A stretch of 64,000 bases of DNA from Lactobacillus sp. YT155. Its GTDB lineage: Bacteria; Bacillota; Bacilli; Lactobacillales; Lactobacillaceae. The stretch covers positions 180,892-244,891 of the forward strand of contig NZ_JAUKWP010000003.1 in the NCBI RefSeq assembly GCF_030504545.1, written 5' to 3'. The notes below the pieces were generated by a model. The model did not search any database. It saw only the letters and a list, made by a program, of their open reading frames with translations, and was not told where the DNA came from. The number at the start of each line of letters is the position of its first letter. Within the stretch, counting starts at the first letter, position 1. This document shows, in pieces, positions 8,631-18,370 of the stretch. A program made the translations under genes and the position numbers.

Positions 8631-9059
8631 TTATTTGTCTTTAAGTTTTTGACAATCTGGACATAATCCAAAAACTTCAATGCTAACACCAGTTACTTGA
8701 TAACCAGTTTCTTTTTCAGCTGATTCTGGTAATTTAGAGAAATCAAACTGCTCAGCATCGACAATCTTACCGCAGTTCGTACATACTACATGGTAATGTG
8801 GTGTTCCAAAGTAATCATAATGCGTCTTATCGTCATTCTTATTATCAATTTCAATAACTAGATGTAATTTGATTAATATCTCTAACGTGTTATATATAGT
8901 AGAAACTGGTAAGTTTTTAACTTCTCGATGAATCATTTCAGCTGTGGGATGACTGTGTGTGCTGATCATGTATTCAACTATCTGTTTTCTTGGACTAGTG
9001 AGTTTATAACCATGTTCTTTTAAGGTATTAACTACCAATGTTAAGTCTTTATTTTCCAT
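8631..9059 (-). CDS. perR: Fur-family peroxide-responsive repressor
   Basis: The 142-residue protein has the Fur winged helix (about 10-85) and a metal-binding dimerisation domain. Structural zinc cysteines are C93/C96 and C133/C136. The regulatory ligands of Bacillus subtilis PerR have counterparts at His37, Asp82, His88, His90 and Asp101. The Asp at the last position favours PerR over Fur, which has Glu. PerR senses hydrogen peroxide by metal-catalysed histidine oxidation and represses oxidative-stress genes. Monocistronic with its own terminator. Zur or another Fur paralogue is the main alternative. Confidence 0.8.
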   Translation of the reverse strand: MENKDLTLVVNTLKEHGYKLTSPRKQIVEYMISTHSHPTAEMIHREVKNLPVSTIYNTLEILIKLHLVIEIDNKNDDKTHYDYFGTPHYHVVCTNCGKIVDAEQFDFSKLPESAEKETGYQVTGVSIEVFGLCPDCQKLKDK

Positions 9060-9408
9060 ATTCTTGTCCTCATACTAATAAATAATATATTGGCAATAAT
9101 TTAAGCGTGATTTCGCCAGTGTTCTAACAAATTTATTTGATTTAATTGTAGAATCCCGGTGTAATAGCATTTCATTAATTGATTAAGCTCAAAATTAATG
9201 TTAGAAAGCGAAACATCACTCGTTTAAAAAACGACTAATTAGGAATCGTTCTAAGTTATACTTGAAGTGTATATCTTTCTAACCCAAATGACAAGAAATA
9301 AGTTAAAAAAAATAAAAGTTATCATTAGTTTTATAGCGACCAATCGCCTATTGCTTTATACTAATTGAGATAGTTTTACGAATAAATTAGTTAAGGGTGA
9401 AATAATAT
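9060..9408. other. 349-base divergent intergenic region with a structured element
   Basis: This gap separates divergent perR and the permease gene and has no ORF of note. At 9200-9283 a 9-bp perfect pairing (GTTAGAAAG with CTTTCTAAC) encloses three small hairpins: 9221-9233, 9230-9250 (alternative) and 9257-9273. The layout resembles a small branched RNA. No T-box core sequence, terminator or clear promoter was found. The permease ribosome binding site AAGGGTG is at 9394-9400. Confidence 0.4.
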
Positions 9409-10731
9409 ATGAAGAACAGTAAAAAGGGATTAAAGAAATCAATTGGTTTTACGGCAGCCTTCTCTACAGTTGTCGGTACCGTTATTGGAACCGGGGTTTT
9501 CTTTAAAACTTCGGCAGTAACGCAATATACAGGTTCTGCGAGCTTAGCAATGTTTGCTTGGTTTCTGGCAGGATTAATAACTATTTGCGCCGGACTTACA
9601 GTAATTGAATTAGCTGCCATGTTTCCAAAAACTGGTGGATTAACAAGATATATCAGTCACTCCTACGGAAAATTTTGGGGGTTTCTAGCAGGATGGGCTC
9701 AAGCAATTGTTTATTTTCCGGCTAATGTAGCAGCTATGTCAATTGCTTTTGGAACACAAGTTGCTAATCTATTTGATCTTAATATTTCAGCAATTATTCC
9801 TATTGCTTTCTTGTGTGCCTGTTTAGTATTCGGAGTTAACTTTATTAGTATTAAGGTGGCTGGTCGAGTTACAACAGTGGCTTTAGTCTTTAAATTAATT
9901 CCCTTGGTAGCAATAATTATTTTAGGATTTTTCCATCAAGGTAGTGGAACAATCAGTTTCTTCCCTATCTCGACCACTGCGGATCACCCTTTCTGGACTT
10001 CTCTAGGTCAAGGGTTACTTGCTATCATGTTTGCTTATGATGGTTGGATTCATGTTGGTAACATTGCTGGCGAGATGAAAAATCCCAAACGTGATTTGCC
10101 AATTGCTATATCTGCTGGTATCGGGTTAATAATGGTTATTTATTTGCTATTTAATGCTGTTTCCTACTGGATTTTACCAGTTTCAGATATTGCTGGTAAT
10201 ATGAATGTCGCCGCTGACGTAGCGAAAGTTATTTTTGGAGATATTGGTGGAAAAATTATTACGATTGGAATTCTAATTTCCGTATTTGGTGGTGTTAACG
10301 GTTATGTGATGACCGGAATGAGAATTCCTTATTACATGGGTCAAAGAGATGAATTGCCATTTAGTTCTCGCTTTAAAAAATTAAACGATGCGGGTGTTCC
10401 TTTCTTTGCTGGTCTTGTTCAATTAGTAATTGCCGGTATTATGATGCTATCAGGGCAATTTGATGCGATTACTAATATGCTAACCTTCGTTATTTGGTTG
10501 TTCTATACGCTTGCTTTTGTTGCCGTTATTAAACTTCGTAGAACTGATGCGGAGGTTGAACGTCCTTATAAAGTGCCAGGATATCCAATAATTCCGGCAG
10601 TAGCAATTCTAGGTGGTCTGTTTATTCTAATAACAACCTTGATTACACAGTTTCAAATTACGGCAATTGGATTAGTTATCACTTTAGTTGGCGTACCAAT
10701 TTACTTTTATATGCAAAGAAAAAAGAATTAG
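9409..10731 (+). CDS. APC-superfamily amino acid permease (SteT/LAT-like)
   Basis: The 440-residue integral membrane protein has about 12 hydrophobic segments. Its first helix contains the APC glycine motif GTVIGTGVF, and the conserved PKTGG stretch follows helix 2. The overall pattern resembles serine/threonine exchanger SteT and other LAT-type bacterial exchangers. It would move amino acids across the cytoplasmic membrane. Substrate cannot be decided. It is monocistronic, with its stop codon inside a terminator hairpin, and lies behind a long leader that may be structured. Confidence 0.85.
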   Translation: MKNSKKGLKKSIGFTAAFSTVVGTVIGTGVFFKTSAVTQYTGSASLAMFAWFLAGLITICAGLTVIELAAMFPKTGGLTRYISHSYGKFWGFLAGWAQAIVYFPANVAAMSIAFGTQVANLFDLNISAIIPIAFLCACLVFGVNFISIKVAGRVTTVALVFKLIPLVAIIILGFFHQGSGTISFFPISTTADHPFWTSLGQGLLAIMFAYDGWIHVGNIAGEMKNPKRDLPIAISAGIGLIMVIYLLFNAVSYWILPVSDIAGNMNVAADVAKVIFGDIGGKIITIGILISVFGGVNGYVMTGMRIPYYMGQRDELPFSSRFKKLNDAGVPFFAGLVQLVIAGIMMLSGQFDAITNMLTFVIWLFYTLAFVAVIKLRRTDAEVERPYKVPGYPIIPAVAILGGLFILITTLITQFQITAIGLVITLVGVPIYFYMQRKKN

Positions 10732-10750
10732 CAATTTGCTAATTCTTTTT
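10721..10750. terminator. Bidirectional terminator between permease and degV
   Basis: AAAAGAATTAGCA (10721-10733) pairs perfectly with TGCTAATTCTTTT (10737-10749) around a three-base loop. Both converging genes end in or beside it: the permease stop is at 10729-10731 and the degV stop at 10749. Confidence 0.9.
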
Positions 10751-11612
10751 ATTTATCAATATCTTTTATCCAAGCAAGAGCAATGGCTTTCTCACCTAGG
10801 TGTGTTCCAATAACTGGTCCGAAATAACTAATTTCGACTGTTAGATCAGGAAATTTCTTACGCAAGTCACTTGCCCAGTTTTCAGCTTCTTCAGGATCGT
10901 TAGCATGAATGACAATTAATTTATAATCAAAATCAACTTTACTTTGATCTTCTTCAAAAGTCTTAATTGCGGCTGCATAAGCCTTTTTAATAGATCTTAC
11001 TTTGTCATAAGCAACAATTTCGTGAGTTTGATTATCGAATGTTAATAATGGCTTTATATTTAATACACTACCAATCACTGCTGAAGCGTTTGAGAGACGG
11101 CCACCTTTGACCAAGTTCTTCAAATCATTTACGATTAAAACTTCGTTCATAGTTGCACGCATTTGGTCAAGACTTGCTAAGATTTCATCAACATCTTTAC
11201 CATCTTGAGCCATTCGAGCGGCTTGAAGTACTAAGTTACCCATTAGAATAACGGTTATTTGTGAGTCATAAGGAATGACTTTTGTGTTGGTAACCATTTC
11301 TGCGGCTGTTGATAAAGAACCAACATATCCAGAAATTGTACTAGCTAAATGGATAGAAATAATTGTATCAAAGCCTTCGTCACCAAGTTTGGTATATAAC
11401 TCAACCATTTGACCAATTGGTGGTTGAGATGTCGTTGGTAGCTCGTCAAGAGTTCTTAATTTGTCATAAAACTCTTCTGTAGTTATATCTTCATCTTCAT
11501 GGTACTCTTTACCGTCAATCATTACAGGCATCGGTACAACGGTAATATTGTATTTTTCGACTTGTTCTTTAGGTAAGTAACAAGTACTATCGGTTACTAC
11601 TGCTATTTTCAT
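10749..11612 (-). CDS. DegV family fatty-acid-binding protein
   Basis: The 287-residue protein has the DegV/FakB pattern: TDSTCYLP at the N-terminus, PTTSQPP near residue 60, the SISG-like motif ASTISGYVGS near 89-98, and GGRLSNA near 168. DegV (FakB) proteins hold a fatty acid for phosphorylation by FakA kinase, feeding exogenous fatty acids to phospholipid synthesis. No fakA is nearby, and lactobacilli usually carry several degV paralogues, so the preferred fatty acid is unknown. Confidence 0.93.
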   Translation of the reverse strand: MKIAVVTDSTCYLPKEQVEKYNITVVPMPVMIDGKEYHEDEDITTEEFYDKLRTLDELPTTSQPPIGQMVELYTKLGDEGFDTIISIHLASTISGYVGSLSTAAEMVTNTKVIPYDSQITVILMGNLVLQAARMAQDGKDVDEILASLDQMRATMNEVLIVNDLKNLVKGGRLSNASAVIGSVLNIKPLLTFDNQTHEIVAYDKVRSIKKAYAAAIKTFEEDQSKVDFDYKLIVIHANDPEEAENWASDLRKKFPDLTVEISYFGPVIGTHLGEKAIALAWIKDIDK

Positions 11613-11727
11613 AAAATCACCACTGTTATCTATTAATAAATTGAATGTGTTGCAAAAATTACATAATAGAATTATATCATAAAAAATCTGTTAGAATAAA
11701 TGAGATAAGAAATTTGAGGTGAACTAA

Positions 11728-13407
11728 ATGTCCTTTGACGGTACTTTTACTCACGCCATGGTGGCTGAGTTACAACATAATTTAATTGGTGGAAGAATTT
11801 CTAAGATTCAACAACCATTTAAAAACGAGCTAGTGTTAACTGTTAGAAGTAATCGTACTAACTATCCTCTTCTACTGTCAGCTAATCCACTCTATTCTAG
11901 AATTCAAACTACTAATATTAGATTTGCTAATCCTGACAAACCAGCTAATTTTGTTATGTCATTACGAAAAAAAATTGATGGAGCTATCATCAGTGAAATA
12001 AAGCAAATCAATAATGACCGTATTGTTGTTCTTACTCTTGAAACAAAAGATGAACTTGGCTATTCAATTAGTTTTAAGCTAATTATGGAAATCATGGGAA
12101 GATACAGTAACGTTGTTTTAGTGGATCAAGATAACTTAATTGTTGATTTAATTAAACACGTTCCAAGTTCTTTGAATCGTTATCGGATTCTAATGCCAGG
12201 ACAAGAGTATGTTTTCCCACCAACAACCGGTAAAAAGAATCCTTTTGAAGACTTTTCGGATACTGATTTACAAGACATTCGTGGTAACTTTGAAGGAATT
12301 GACAAAGATACTGAAAATGAGTTGAACTATCGACTTGATCATAGTGAGATTAAAAGAGTTGCTTTTCGTGAATTTTTCAAAGAGATTAATCAAAAGCCTT
12401 ACCCTAATATTGTTAAAAATGATCAAAAACAAAAATTTTATCCAATTAAGTATTTGAGTGCTTCTGAAGATGCTGATCATTACCCTTCTTTGTCAGAAAT
12501 GCTAGATAAATTCTATCAAGATAGAGCTCAGACTGACCGCGTGAAATCTAATGGCCAGAATTTACTTGCTGTAGTAAATGGTGTCTTAAAAAAAGACTAT
12601 GCCAAGATTAAACATCTAAAAAAAGATCTAGCTAAGACTGAAAAAATGGATCAATATCGCCTTTATGGTGAGTTATTGACAACATTCATGCATGAAGTTA
12701 AACCTAATGCTAACAAGGTAGAATTAACCAATTATTACAATAATGAACAAATTGAAATTCCTCTGGATGTTCGTTTAACTGCTTCAGAGAATGCACAGAA
12801 GTATTTTAAAACCTATCAGAAACTAAAAAAATCAATTGCCCATATTGATGAGCAATTGACTCAAACTCAAGAAGAAATTGATTACTTAGAATCTGTTTTG
12901 TATCAAATTGGTGAATCGCAATTAGATAATTTGTTGGAAATAAAAGACGAGTTAATAGCTGGTGGCTATCTTAGCAAGAAGAGTCAAACTAAGAAGAAAA
13001 AGCAGTCTACTAAAGAAGTTGGAAATAAATATCTAAGTTCAACCGGCGATTTAATAACGGTTGGGCAAAATAACGTTCAAAATGACCAATTAAGTTTAAA
13101 AATTGCTAAAAAAGATTTTATTTGGTTACACGTTAAAAACATTCCTGGTTCTCATGTTATTATTTCTGATAATAATCCAAGTGAAACAACTCTTCTGGAA
13201 GCCGCTAATATCGCCGCTTTTTATTCAAAGGCAAAGAATTCAAGTAATGTAAATGTTGATTATGTACCAGTTAAAAAACTAAAAAAGCCCAACGGCGCAA
13301 AACCAGGTTTTGTCATCTACGAAGGTCAGAAAACCTTAGTAGTAACACCGGATTCACAGCTTGTTGAGCAGTTAAAACAAAATTATTTAGATAGTAAGGA
13401 CAAATGA
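11728..13407 (+). CDS. rqcH: NFACT-family ribosome quality control factor RqcH (FbpA/PavA-like)
   Basis: The 559-residue protein starts MSFDGTFTHAMVAEL. It has the NFACT-N domain (about 1-270), a helical coiled-coil middle (280-420), and the NFACT-R domain starting near 440, where DFIWLHVKNIPGSHVII is characteristic. RqcH binds stalled 50S subunits and adds C-terminal alanine tails to trapped peptides; older annotations call it fibronectin-binding protein. ATG at 11728 follows GAGGTGAACTAA. The 3' end overlaps the convergent carB by 21 bases. Confidence 0.93.
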   Translation: MSFDGTFTHAMVAELQHNLIGGRISKIQQPFKNELVLTVRSNRTNYPLLLSANPLYSRIQTTNIRFANPDKPANFVMSLRKKIDGAIISEIKQINNDRIVVLTLETKDELGYSISFKLIMEIMGRYSNVVLVDQDNLIVDLIKHVPSSLNRYRILMPGQEYVFPPTTGKKNPFEDFSDTDLQDIRGNFEGIDKDTENELNYRLDHSEIKRVAFREFFKEINQKPYPNIVKNDQKQKFYPIKYLSASEDADHYPSLSEMLDKFYQDRAQTDRVKSNGQNLLAVVNGVLKKDYAKIKHLKKDLAKTEKMDQYRLYGELLTTFMHEVKPNANKVELTNYYNNEQIEIPLDVRLTASENAQKYFKTYQKLKKSIAHIDEQLTQTQEEIDYLESVLYQIGESQLDNLLEIKDELIAGGYLSKKSQTKKKKQSTKEVGNKYLSSTGDLITVGQNNVQNDQLSLKIAKKDFIWLHVKNIPGSHVIISDNNPSETTLLEAANIAAFYSKAKNSSNVNVDYVPVKKLKKPNGAKPGFVIYEGQKTLVVTPDSQLVEQLKQNYLDSKDK

Positions 13408-15762
13408 GTTATTCTTTAAAAGAATCTCTTTGTTCTTTTTTTCTGAGACAAAACCAAATTGATTAATTTTTAGTCCCATTTCTTTGAAGCCAATTCCAAT
13501 AACCAACTTAATATAAGTGTCGATTAAATCGAATGAACTAACAATATCATGAGCCACAATATTTTCGCTAAAACCAATTGATACTTTTTTGATTTTAATT
13601 TCATTATTGATGAAACAAATTGTGAAGTTAAAGAGTTTGGCAAACTTCTTCTGTTCTTCGGTTAAATTCTTATTTAAAAAAGTATTGATAACCTTTTTAA
13701 GTTTCAATGAACGCTTAAAGTTAGCCGTAGCTTGGTAACTATCTTCCGAAGAACTGGTTTTGACGTAGGAACTCATCACCCATTTCTCACCATCTTTAAG
13801 TACACAGTACTCATATTCATCAGTGTTTTTGACACCATCATCTTCAAAAATCTTTGTCTCTCCCTCATCCAGTAGTCCATTTTTATCACGAAAATCATTA
13901 TTTAAATTGATAGTGTGTTTAAAAATATCTTTTGGAAAGAGATTATATTTTTCAATTTCATCAAATGAATCAACTACTCGAGCAATCTTATTATCATCGA
14001 TATTAACAGTTTCTCGTGTTGTCTTATCGAATAAAATTGCATTAAAGCCATTTTTATGACTTACCTGAGCAATTCGACTGATAATGTAGTTATTACGCAC
14101 TTGTTCATATAAGGACATCTCAGGACTAGATTTTATCGCAATCGTCTCTTTTGAGTCGTTATAACTGAATTCATTGAATTTACCAGGTGAAACGATGAAC
14201 TCTAAGCTCTTATCAGTATTAGTGATGAAAGTTGCATCTTTAAGTTGAAAATCAATTTTTGATTGAACCAGTAATTCTTTTAATTGTTCAGAATTGATTT
14301 CCCATAAAGTCGAAATTTCATCAATTGAAAAGCCACTGATGATGGCCGTTCGCAGAATTTCCAAATCACCTTTGTTTTGAACCAGTTTAATTTTTATCTT
14401 AGATAGTTTCTTTAAAGTAGCTAAGTAAACTGGATGTATTTTCGTGATTTTAGATAAATAAGGAATATCAAAGCCCCTATTTAAGGCAGTTTTTAAAACT
14501 GCTAATTGACGATTTGTCGGATGAACTATTTTTTCAAATAGCTCATCATCATTGAGATTCTTCAATCCGCTTGAATTTAATGCATTCGTTTGCGAAATTT
14601 TGGCGTTTAACGGACCTTTTTTTAAGACCTCTTCAATTGTTGTTCCTCTAATTAAAAAGGCACCACTAGAGGTTTTTTTAGGATTTACCAGTACTTCTTG
14701 AATGTTATCCCAAGTTGGCACACGCATTGTTAAAAACTCAATATTTGGCTCATAAGCAGCATTGATTTTCTCACCACGTGAATTTTGTAGTTTATCAATG
14801 TGTTTACCAATATTTAATTGTGCCGCAATTTCGGAAATTGGATAATTATAAGCTGTTTCTAGAAACTTAGTTTCTTCACTGATTCTAGGAATGATTTCGG
14901 TGATATAAAACTCATTTGATTTTTCAGCATTCAAGGCAAAATGTGTGGTACAAACACCAACAATGTTGAACGCTTTAGCAACACGGATGGCAGCACTTCT
15001 GAGCTCTTGAATTTGGCTATTTGTTAAAGTCAAAGTTGGAGTGACTAGTAACGAATCCAAATGATGAATGCCGATAGGTTGAATATCTTCGATTGACCCC
15101 ACTACATTCACGTTATTAGCACTGTCACGTAAAGTGGTAATCGAAAATTCATGTTGACCATGAACACTTTTTTCAATTTCAACAGCATCTTTAAAATCAG
15201 GATCATGTTCAATAAAGTTATTTAAGTCATACAAGTTCTCAATAATCGTCCAACCTGATGACATACGATTCTTGAACCTACGTCTAACAATAACTGGAAA
15301 TTCATTCTTACGTACGAAATCGTAAACATCATTTTCATTTTTAGTACTAATGTAATTGATTACGGGTAAATGATTATATTCTAGGTGTTTACTCAAAGCA
15401 TCACGATTAATAGTTGCTAAAGAAGCTAGTTGATTAGTTCCTAAGACCTCTACCCCTTTAGGAATACCGTTAGAAGCGATAATACTCATGGCATTGCGGT
15501 CGCCTAATGTAGGAATAATAGCGTCAATTTTGTAATCTTCAATGACTTGTTTAACCGTATCACTAGTAACCTTACTAATAACTAAATTAGTAATAGCCTC
15601 AGATTTTGTAAGGATAGAAATTGGATTTTCCATCAACAAAGTAACTTTAAATTTTAGATTATTTAAAGTACGGCAAGTTCGATAGATGACATTAGTTAAG
15701 TCAACATTTGTCGGGCTATTGATTGAACCGAGAATTAAAATATTTTGAATATTTTTTTTCAA
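13387..15762 (-). CDS. Degenerate carbamoyl-phosphate synthase large-subunit-like protein
   Basis: The 791-residue frame aligns over its first ~510 residues with CarB: pre-ATP-grasp (6-115), ATP-grasp (120-330) and an oligomerisation-like region (about 410-510). Normal CarB has about 1060 residues. The glycine-rich ATP loop is replaced by RRRFKNRMSSGW (160-171). Metal ligands corresponding to E. coli Gln285 and Asn301 are His274 and Ile291; the Glu is kept (Glu289). Residues ~520-791 show no second synthetase or MGS domain. TTG start with AGAAGG upstream, 13 bases after carA. The frame is intact, so it may be expressed, but carbamoyl phosphate synthesis looks impossible. I infer a pseudoenzyme. 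Confidence 0.8.
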   Translation of the reverse strand: MKKNIQNILILGSINSPTNVDLTNVIYRTCRTLNNLKFKVTLLMENPISILTKSEAITNLVISKVTSDTVKQVIEDYKIDAIIPTLGDRNAMSIIASNGIPKGVEVLGTNQLASLATINRDALSKHLEYNHLPVINYISTKNENDVYDFVRKNEFPVIVRRRFKNRMSSGWTIIENLYDLNNFIEHDPDFKDAVEIEKSVHGQHEFSITTLRDSANNVNVVGSIEDIQPIGIHHLDSLLVTPTLTLTNSQIQELRSAAIRVAKAFNIVGVCTTHFALNAEKSNEFYITEIIPRISEETKFLETAYNYPISEIAAQLNIGKHIDKLQNSRGEKINAAYEPNIEFLTMRVPTWDNIQEVLVNPKKTSSGAFLIRGTTIEEVLKKGPLNAKISQTNALNSSGLKNLNDDELFEKIVHPTNRQLAVLKTALNRGFDIPYLSKITKIHPVYLATLKKLSKIKIKLVQNKGDLEILRTAIISGFSIDEISTLWEINSEQLKELLVQSKIDFQLKDATFITNTDKSLEFIVSPGKFNEFSYNDSKETIAIKSSPEMSLYEQVRNNYIISRIAQVSHKNGFNAILFDKTTRETVNIDDNKIARVVDSFDEIEKYNLFPKDIFKHTINLNNDFRDKNGLLDEGETKIFEDDGVKNTDEYEYCVLKDGEKWVMSSYVKTSSSEDSYQATANFKRSLKLKKVINTFLNKNLTEEQKKFAKLFNFTICFINNEIKIKKVSIGFSENIVAHDIVSSFDLIDTYIKLVIGIGFKEMGLKINQFGFVSEKKNKEILLKNNSFVLTI
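13400..13441 (+). terminator. rqcH terminator inside the 3' end of carB
   Basis: An interrupted hairpin pairs ACAAA with TTTGT, GAG with CTC, and ATTCT with AGAAT (13400-13433), followed by CTTTTTTT. It begins over the rqcH stop codon, so the terminator is also coding sequence for the last residues of the opposing carB frame. Confidence 0.65.
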
Positions 15763-15775
15763 ATTAATACCTTCT

Positions 15776-16843
15776 TTAAATGCGTTCGTAAGAGCTAATC
15801 ATATCTAGGAATTCATCGAATAAGTAAGTCATATCTTGAGCACCAGGTGCAGCTTCAGGATCAAATTGCACGGAAATCGTCGGTTTGTACATATGTCTAA
15901 TACCTTCAATAGTTCCATCAGTTGGGCAAATATGAGTAACGATAAAATGAGCATCCTTAATTCCACGATCACTAATAGCATAGATGTGATTGTGGTTCGT
16001 ATATTCAATTTTGCCACTGGCAATTTCTTTTACAGGATAAGAAGTTGAATGATGACCTAGAGTCATTTTGATAGTTTGACAGTTATTAGCTAGTGCAATA
16101 ACTAAATGACCTAATCCAATTCCAAAGATGGGGAATTTATCTTGAAGTTCTTGGACAGTCTCAATGGTATCGCCCAAATTGACGGGGTCTCCAGGTCCAT
16201 TAGAAATAATGATGCCATCTGGATTTAATTCTTCAATTTCTTTAACTGAGTAGTTATAAGGAACGACAATTGAATTACAGTCACGATATGATAATTGTCT
16301 AAGAATTGAGTACTTCATTCCTAAATCAATAATGACAATCTTCTTACCCGAGTTTGGATTAGGATATGGTTGTCTGGTTGAAACTTGCTTTACCAAGTCT
16401 CGCTGAATAACCAAAGCCTTAATCTGATCAATGGCATGTTCATCATCAGTGTCCGAAATACTGGCCTTTAATTGACCAAATTCTTGAATATGCAAAGCCA
16501 AAGCCCGAACGTCAATATTAGTAATTGCGGGAATATCCTTACTTACTAAAAAGTCATCTAGGGATTGATTATGCTCATTATCGCTAGTTAAAGCCACTGA
16601 ATTAAAGATAATTCCCTTACATGTCGGGTTAATTGCTTCGTATTCATTAGGATCAATTCCCGAAGCACCAATTGCTGGTGCCGTCATGGCAATTATTTGT
16701 CCGTTATAAGTAGCATCTGTAATAGTTTGTTCTAAGCCATATAAGTTATTAGAAATTACTAGTTGTCCGGCGGCAATCGTTGGTGCACCTAATGAGTCAC
16801 CTTCGAGAGTGAAACCATCTTCTAATACTAAGTATCTCTTCAT
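15776..16843 (-). CDS. Carbamoyl-phosphate synthase small-subunit-like protein with dead glutaminase site
   Basis: The 355-residue protein aligns full length with CarA, with the N-terminal domain at 1-150 and a class I glutaminase domain at 168-350. CarA normally hydrolyses glutamine to give CarB ammonia. Here the nucleophile motif GICLGHQ reads GIGLGHL (Gly243 for Cys), and the HPE motif reads DPE (Asp328 for His; Glu330 kept). Both changes were checked in the DNA (GGA and GAT codons). GAGG precedes the ATG at 16843. It sits between pyrR and the carB-like gene, the ancestral pyrimidine-operon position. Glutaminase activity should be absent. Confidence 0.85.
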   Translation of the reverse strand: MKRYLVLEDGFTLEGDSLGAPTIAAGQLVISNNLYGLEQTITDATYNGQIIAMTAPAIGASGIDPNEYEAINPTCKGIIFNSVALTSDNEHNQSLDDFLVSKDIPAITNIDVRALALHIQEFGQLKASISDTDDEHAIDQIKALVIQRDLVKQVSTRQPYPNPNSGKKIVIIDLGMKYSILRQLSYRDCNSIVVPYNYSVKEIEELNPDGIIISNGPGDPVNLGDTIETVQELQDKFPIFGIGLGHLVIALANNCQTIKMTLGHHSTSYPVKEIASGKIEYTNHNHIYAISDRGIKDAHFIVTHICPTDGTIEGIRHMYKPTISVQFDPEAAPGAQDMTYLFDEFLDMISSYERI

Positions 16844-16850
16844 AATTCCT

Positions 16851-17453
<603 letters not shown>

Positions 17454-17458
17454 TTATT

Positions 17459-18370
17459 TTACCTTCTATTTCGCAATGTGTCTAATGTTAGCCTAAAATT
17501 CTCTGGCGGATCAGCTGTAAATTCCATATATTCTCGAGTTCGAGGATGAACAAATCCTAACCGATAGGCATGAAGAAATTGTCCTTTTCCTGATAAAGTT
17601 TTTTTAGGTCCATATGTAGGATCTCCGGCAACTGGATGACCGATATATTTTAAATGAACACGGATTTGATGAGTTCGACCAGTTTCTAGTTGTAGAGATA
17701 GATACGAATAGTCGGTAAACTGTTCCAAAACTTTAAAATGCGTTACAGCATGTTTTCCGTCTTCAACAACCGCTTGTTTTTTGCGATCTTTTTTAGAACG
17801 TCCGATTGGCGCATCAATTTTTCCCGAACCTTCCGAAAAGTTTCCATGGACAATTGCTAAATACTCACGAGTATTTGATTTGTCCTTCAATTGTTGCATT
17901 AACGATTCCCGAGCCTGGTCGTTCTTGGCTACCATTAGTAGTCCAGAGGTATCTTTATCAATTCGATGGACAATTCCGGGTCTTAATAATTCTTTATCAG
18001 GTGCTAGATTAGTGTGGTACATCAATCCATTCACCAAAGTGTGATTAGGATGACCGGCCGAGGGATGAACTACTAGACCCTGAGGTTTGTTGACAACTAA
18101 GACGTCGTCATCTTCATAGACAATATCCAAATCCATCTTTTCGGGTTCAGCAGTAATTGCTTGCACTTCAGGGATGTTAATTGAAACTATGTCACCAGTT
18201 TTAACCTTAGTTCCTGATTTACTGGCAACTTCTTGATTTATTAAGACGCAATCAGTTTCTATTAAAGTCTTAATTTGAGAACGGCTTATTTCAAGTTGAT
18301 CAGTTAGATATTTGTCTAATCGAGTATTATTGAAATCTGCTTTAACTTCTAGTTGATGAGTTTCAGTCAT
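17459..18370 (-). CDS. rluD: RluD-family 23S rRNA pseudouridine synthase (YlyB-like)
   Basis: The 303-residue protein has an N-terminal S4 domain (about 15-75) and a catalytic domain with the family signature GIVHRIDKDTSGLLMVAKN, where the Asp in HRID(K)D(T)SG is catalytic, plus QLETGRTHQIRVHL. RluD-type enzymes convert uridines of 23S rRNA to pseudouridine. Its start overlaps the lspA stop (TAATG), and it precedes pyrR, as in Bacillus. The exact target uridine is inferred from family only. Confidence 0.93.
   Translation of the reverse strand: MTETHQLEVKADFNNTRLDKYLTDQLEISRSQIKTLIETDCVLINQEVASKSGTKVKTGDIVSINIPEVQAITAEPEKMDLDIVYEDDDVLVVNKPQGLVVHPSAGHPNHTLVNGLMYHTNLAPDKELLRPGIVHRIDKDTSGLLMVAKNDQARESLMQQLKDKSNTREYLAIVHGNFSEGSGKIDAPIGRSKKDRKKQAVVEDGKHAVTHFKVLEQFTDYSYLSLQLETGRTHQIRVHLKYIGHPVAGDPTYGPKKTLSGKGQFLHAYRLGFVHPRTREYMEFTADPPENFRLTLDTLRNRR

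Noticed and set aside
9060..9408. Possible T-box or amino acid riboswitch for the permease
   Set aside because: No TGGNACCGCG-type core and no terminator before the gene; only an unclassified fold remains.
13823..14059. Plus-strand frame inside the carB-like gene
   Set aside because: Serine/leucine-rich shadow of the minus-strand coding sequence with no start signal or family resemblance.
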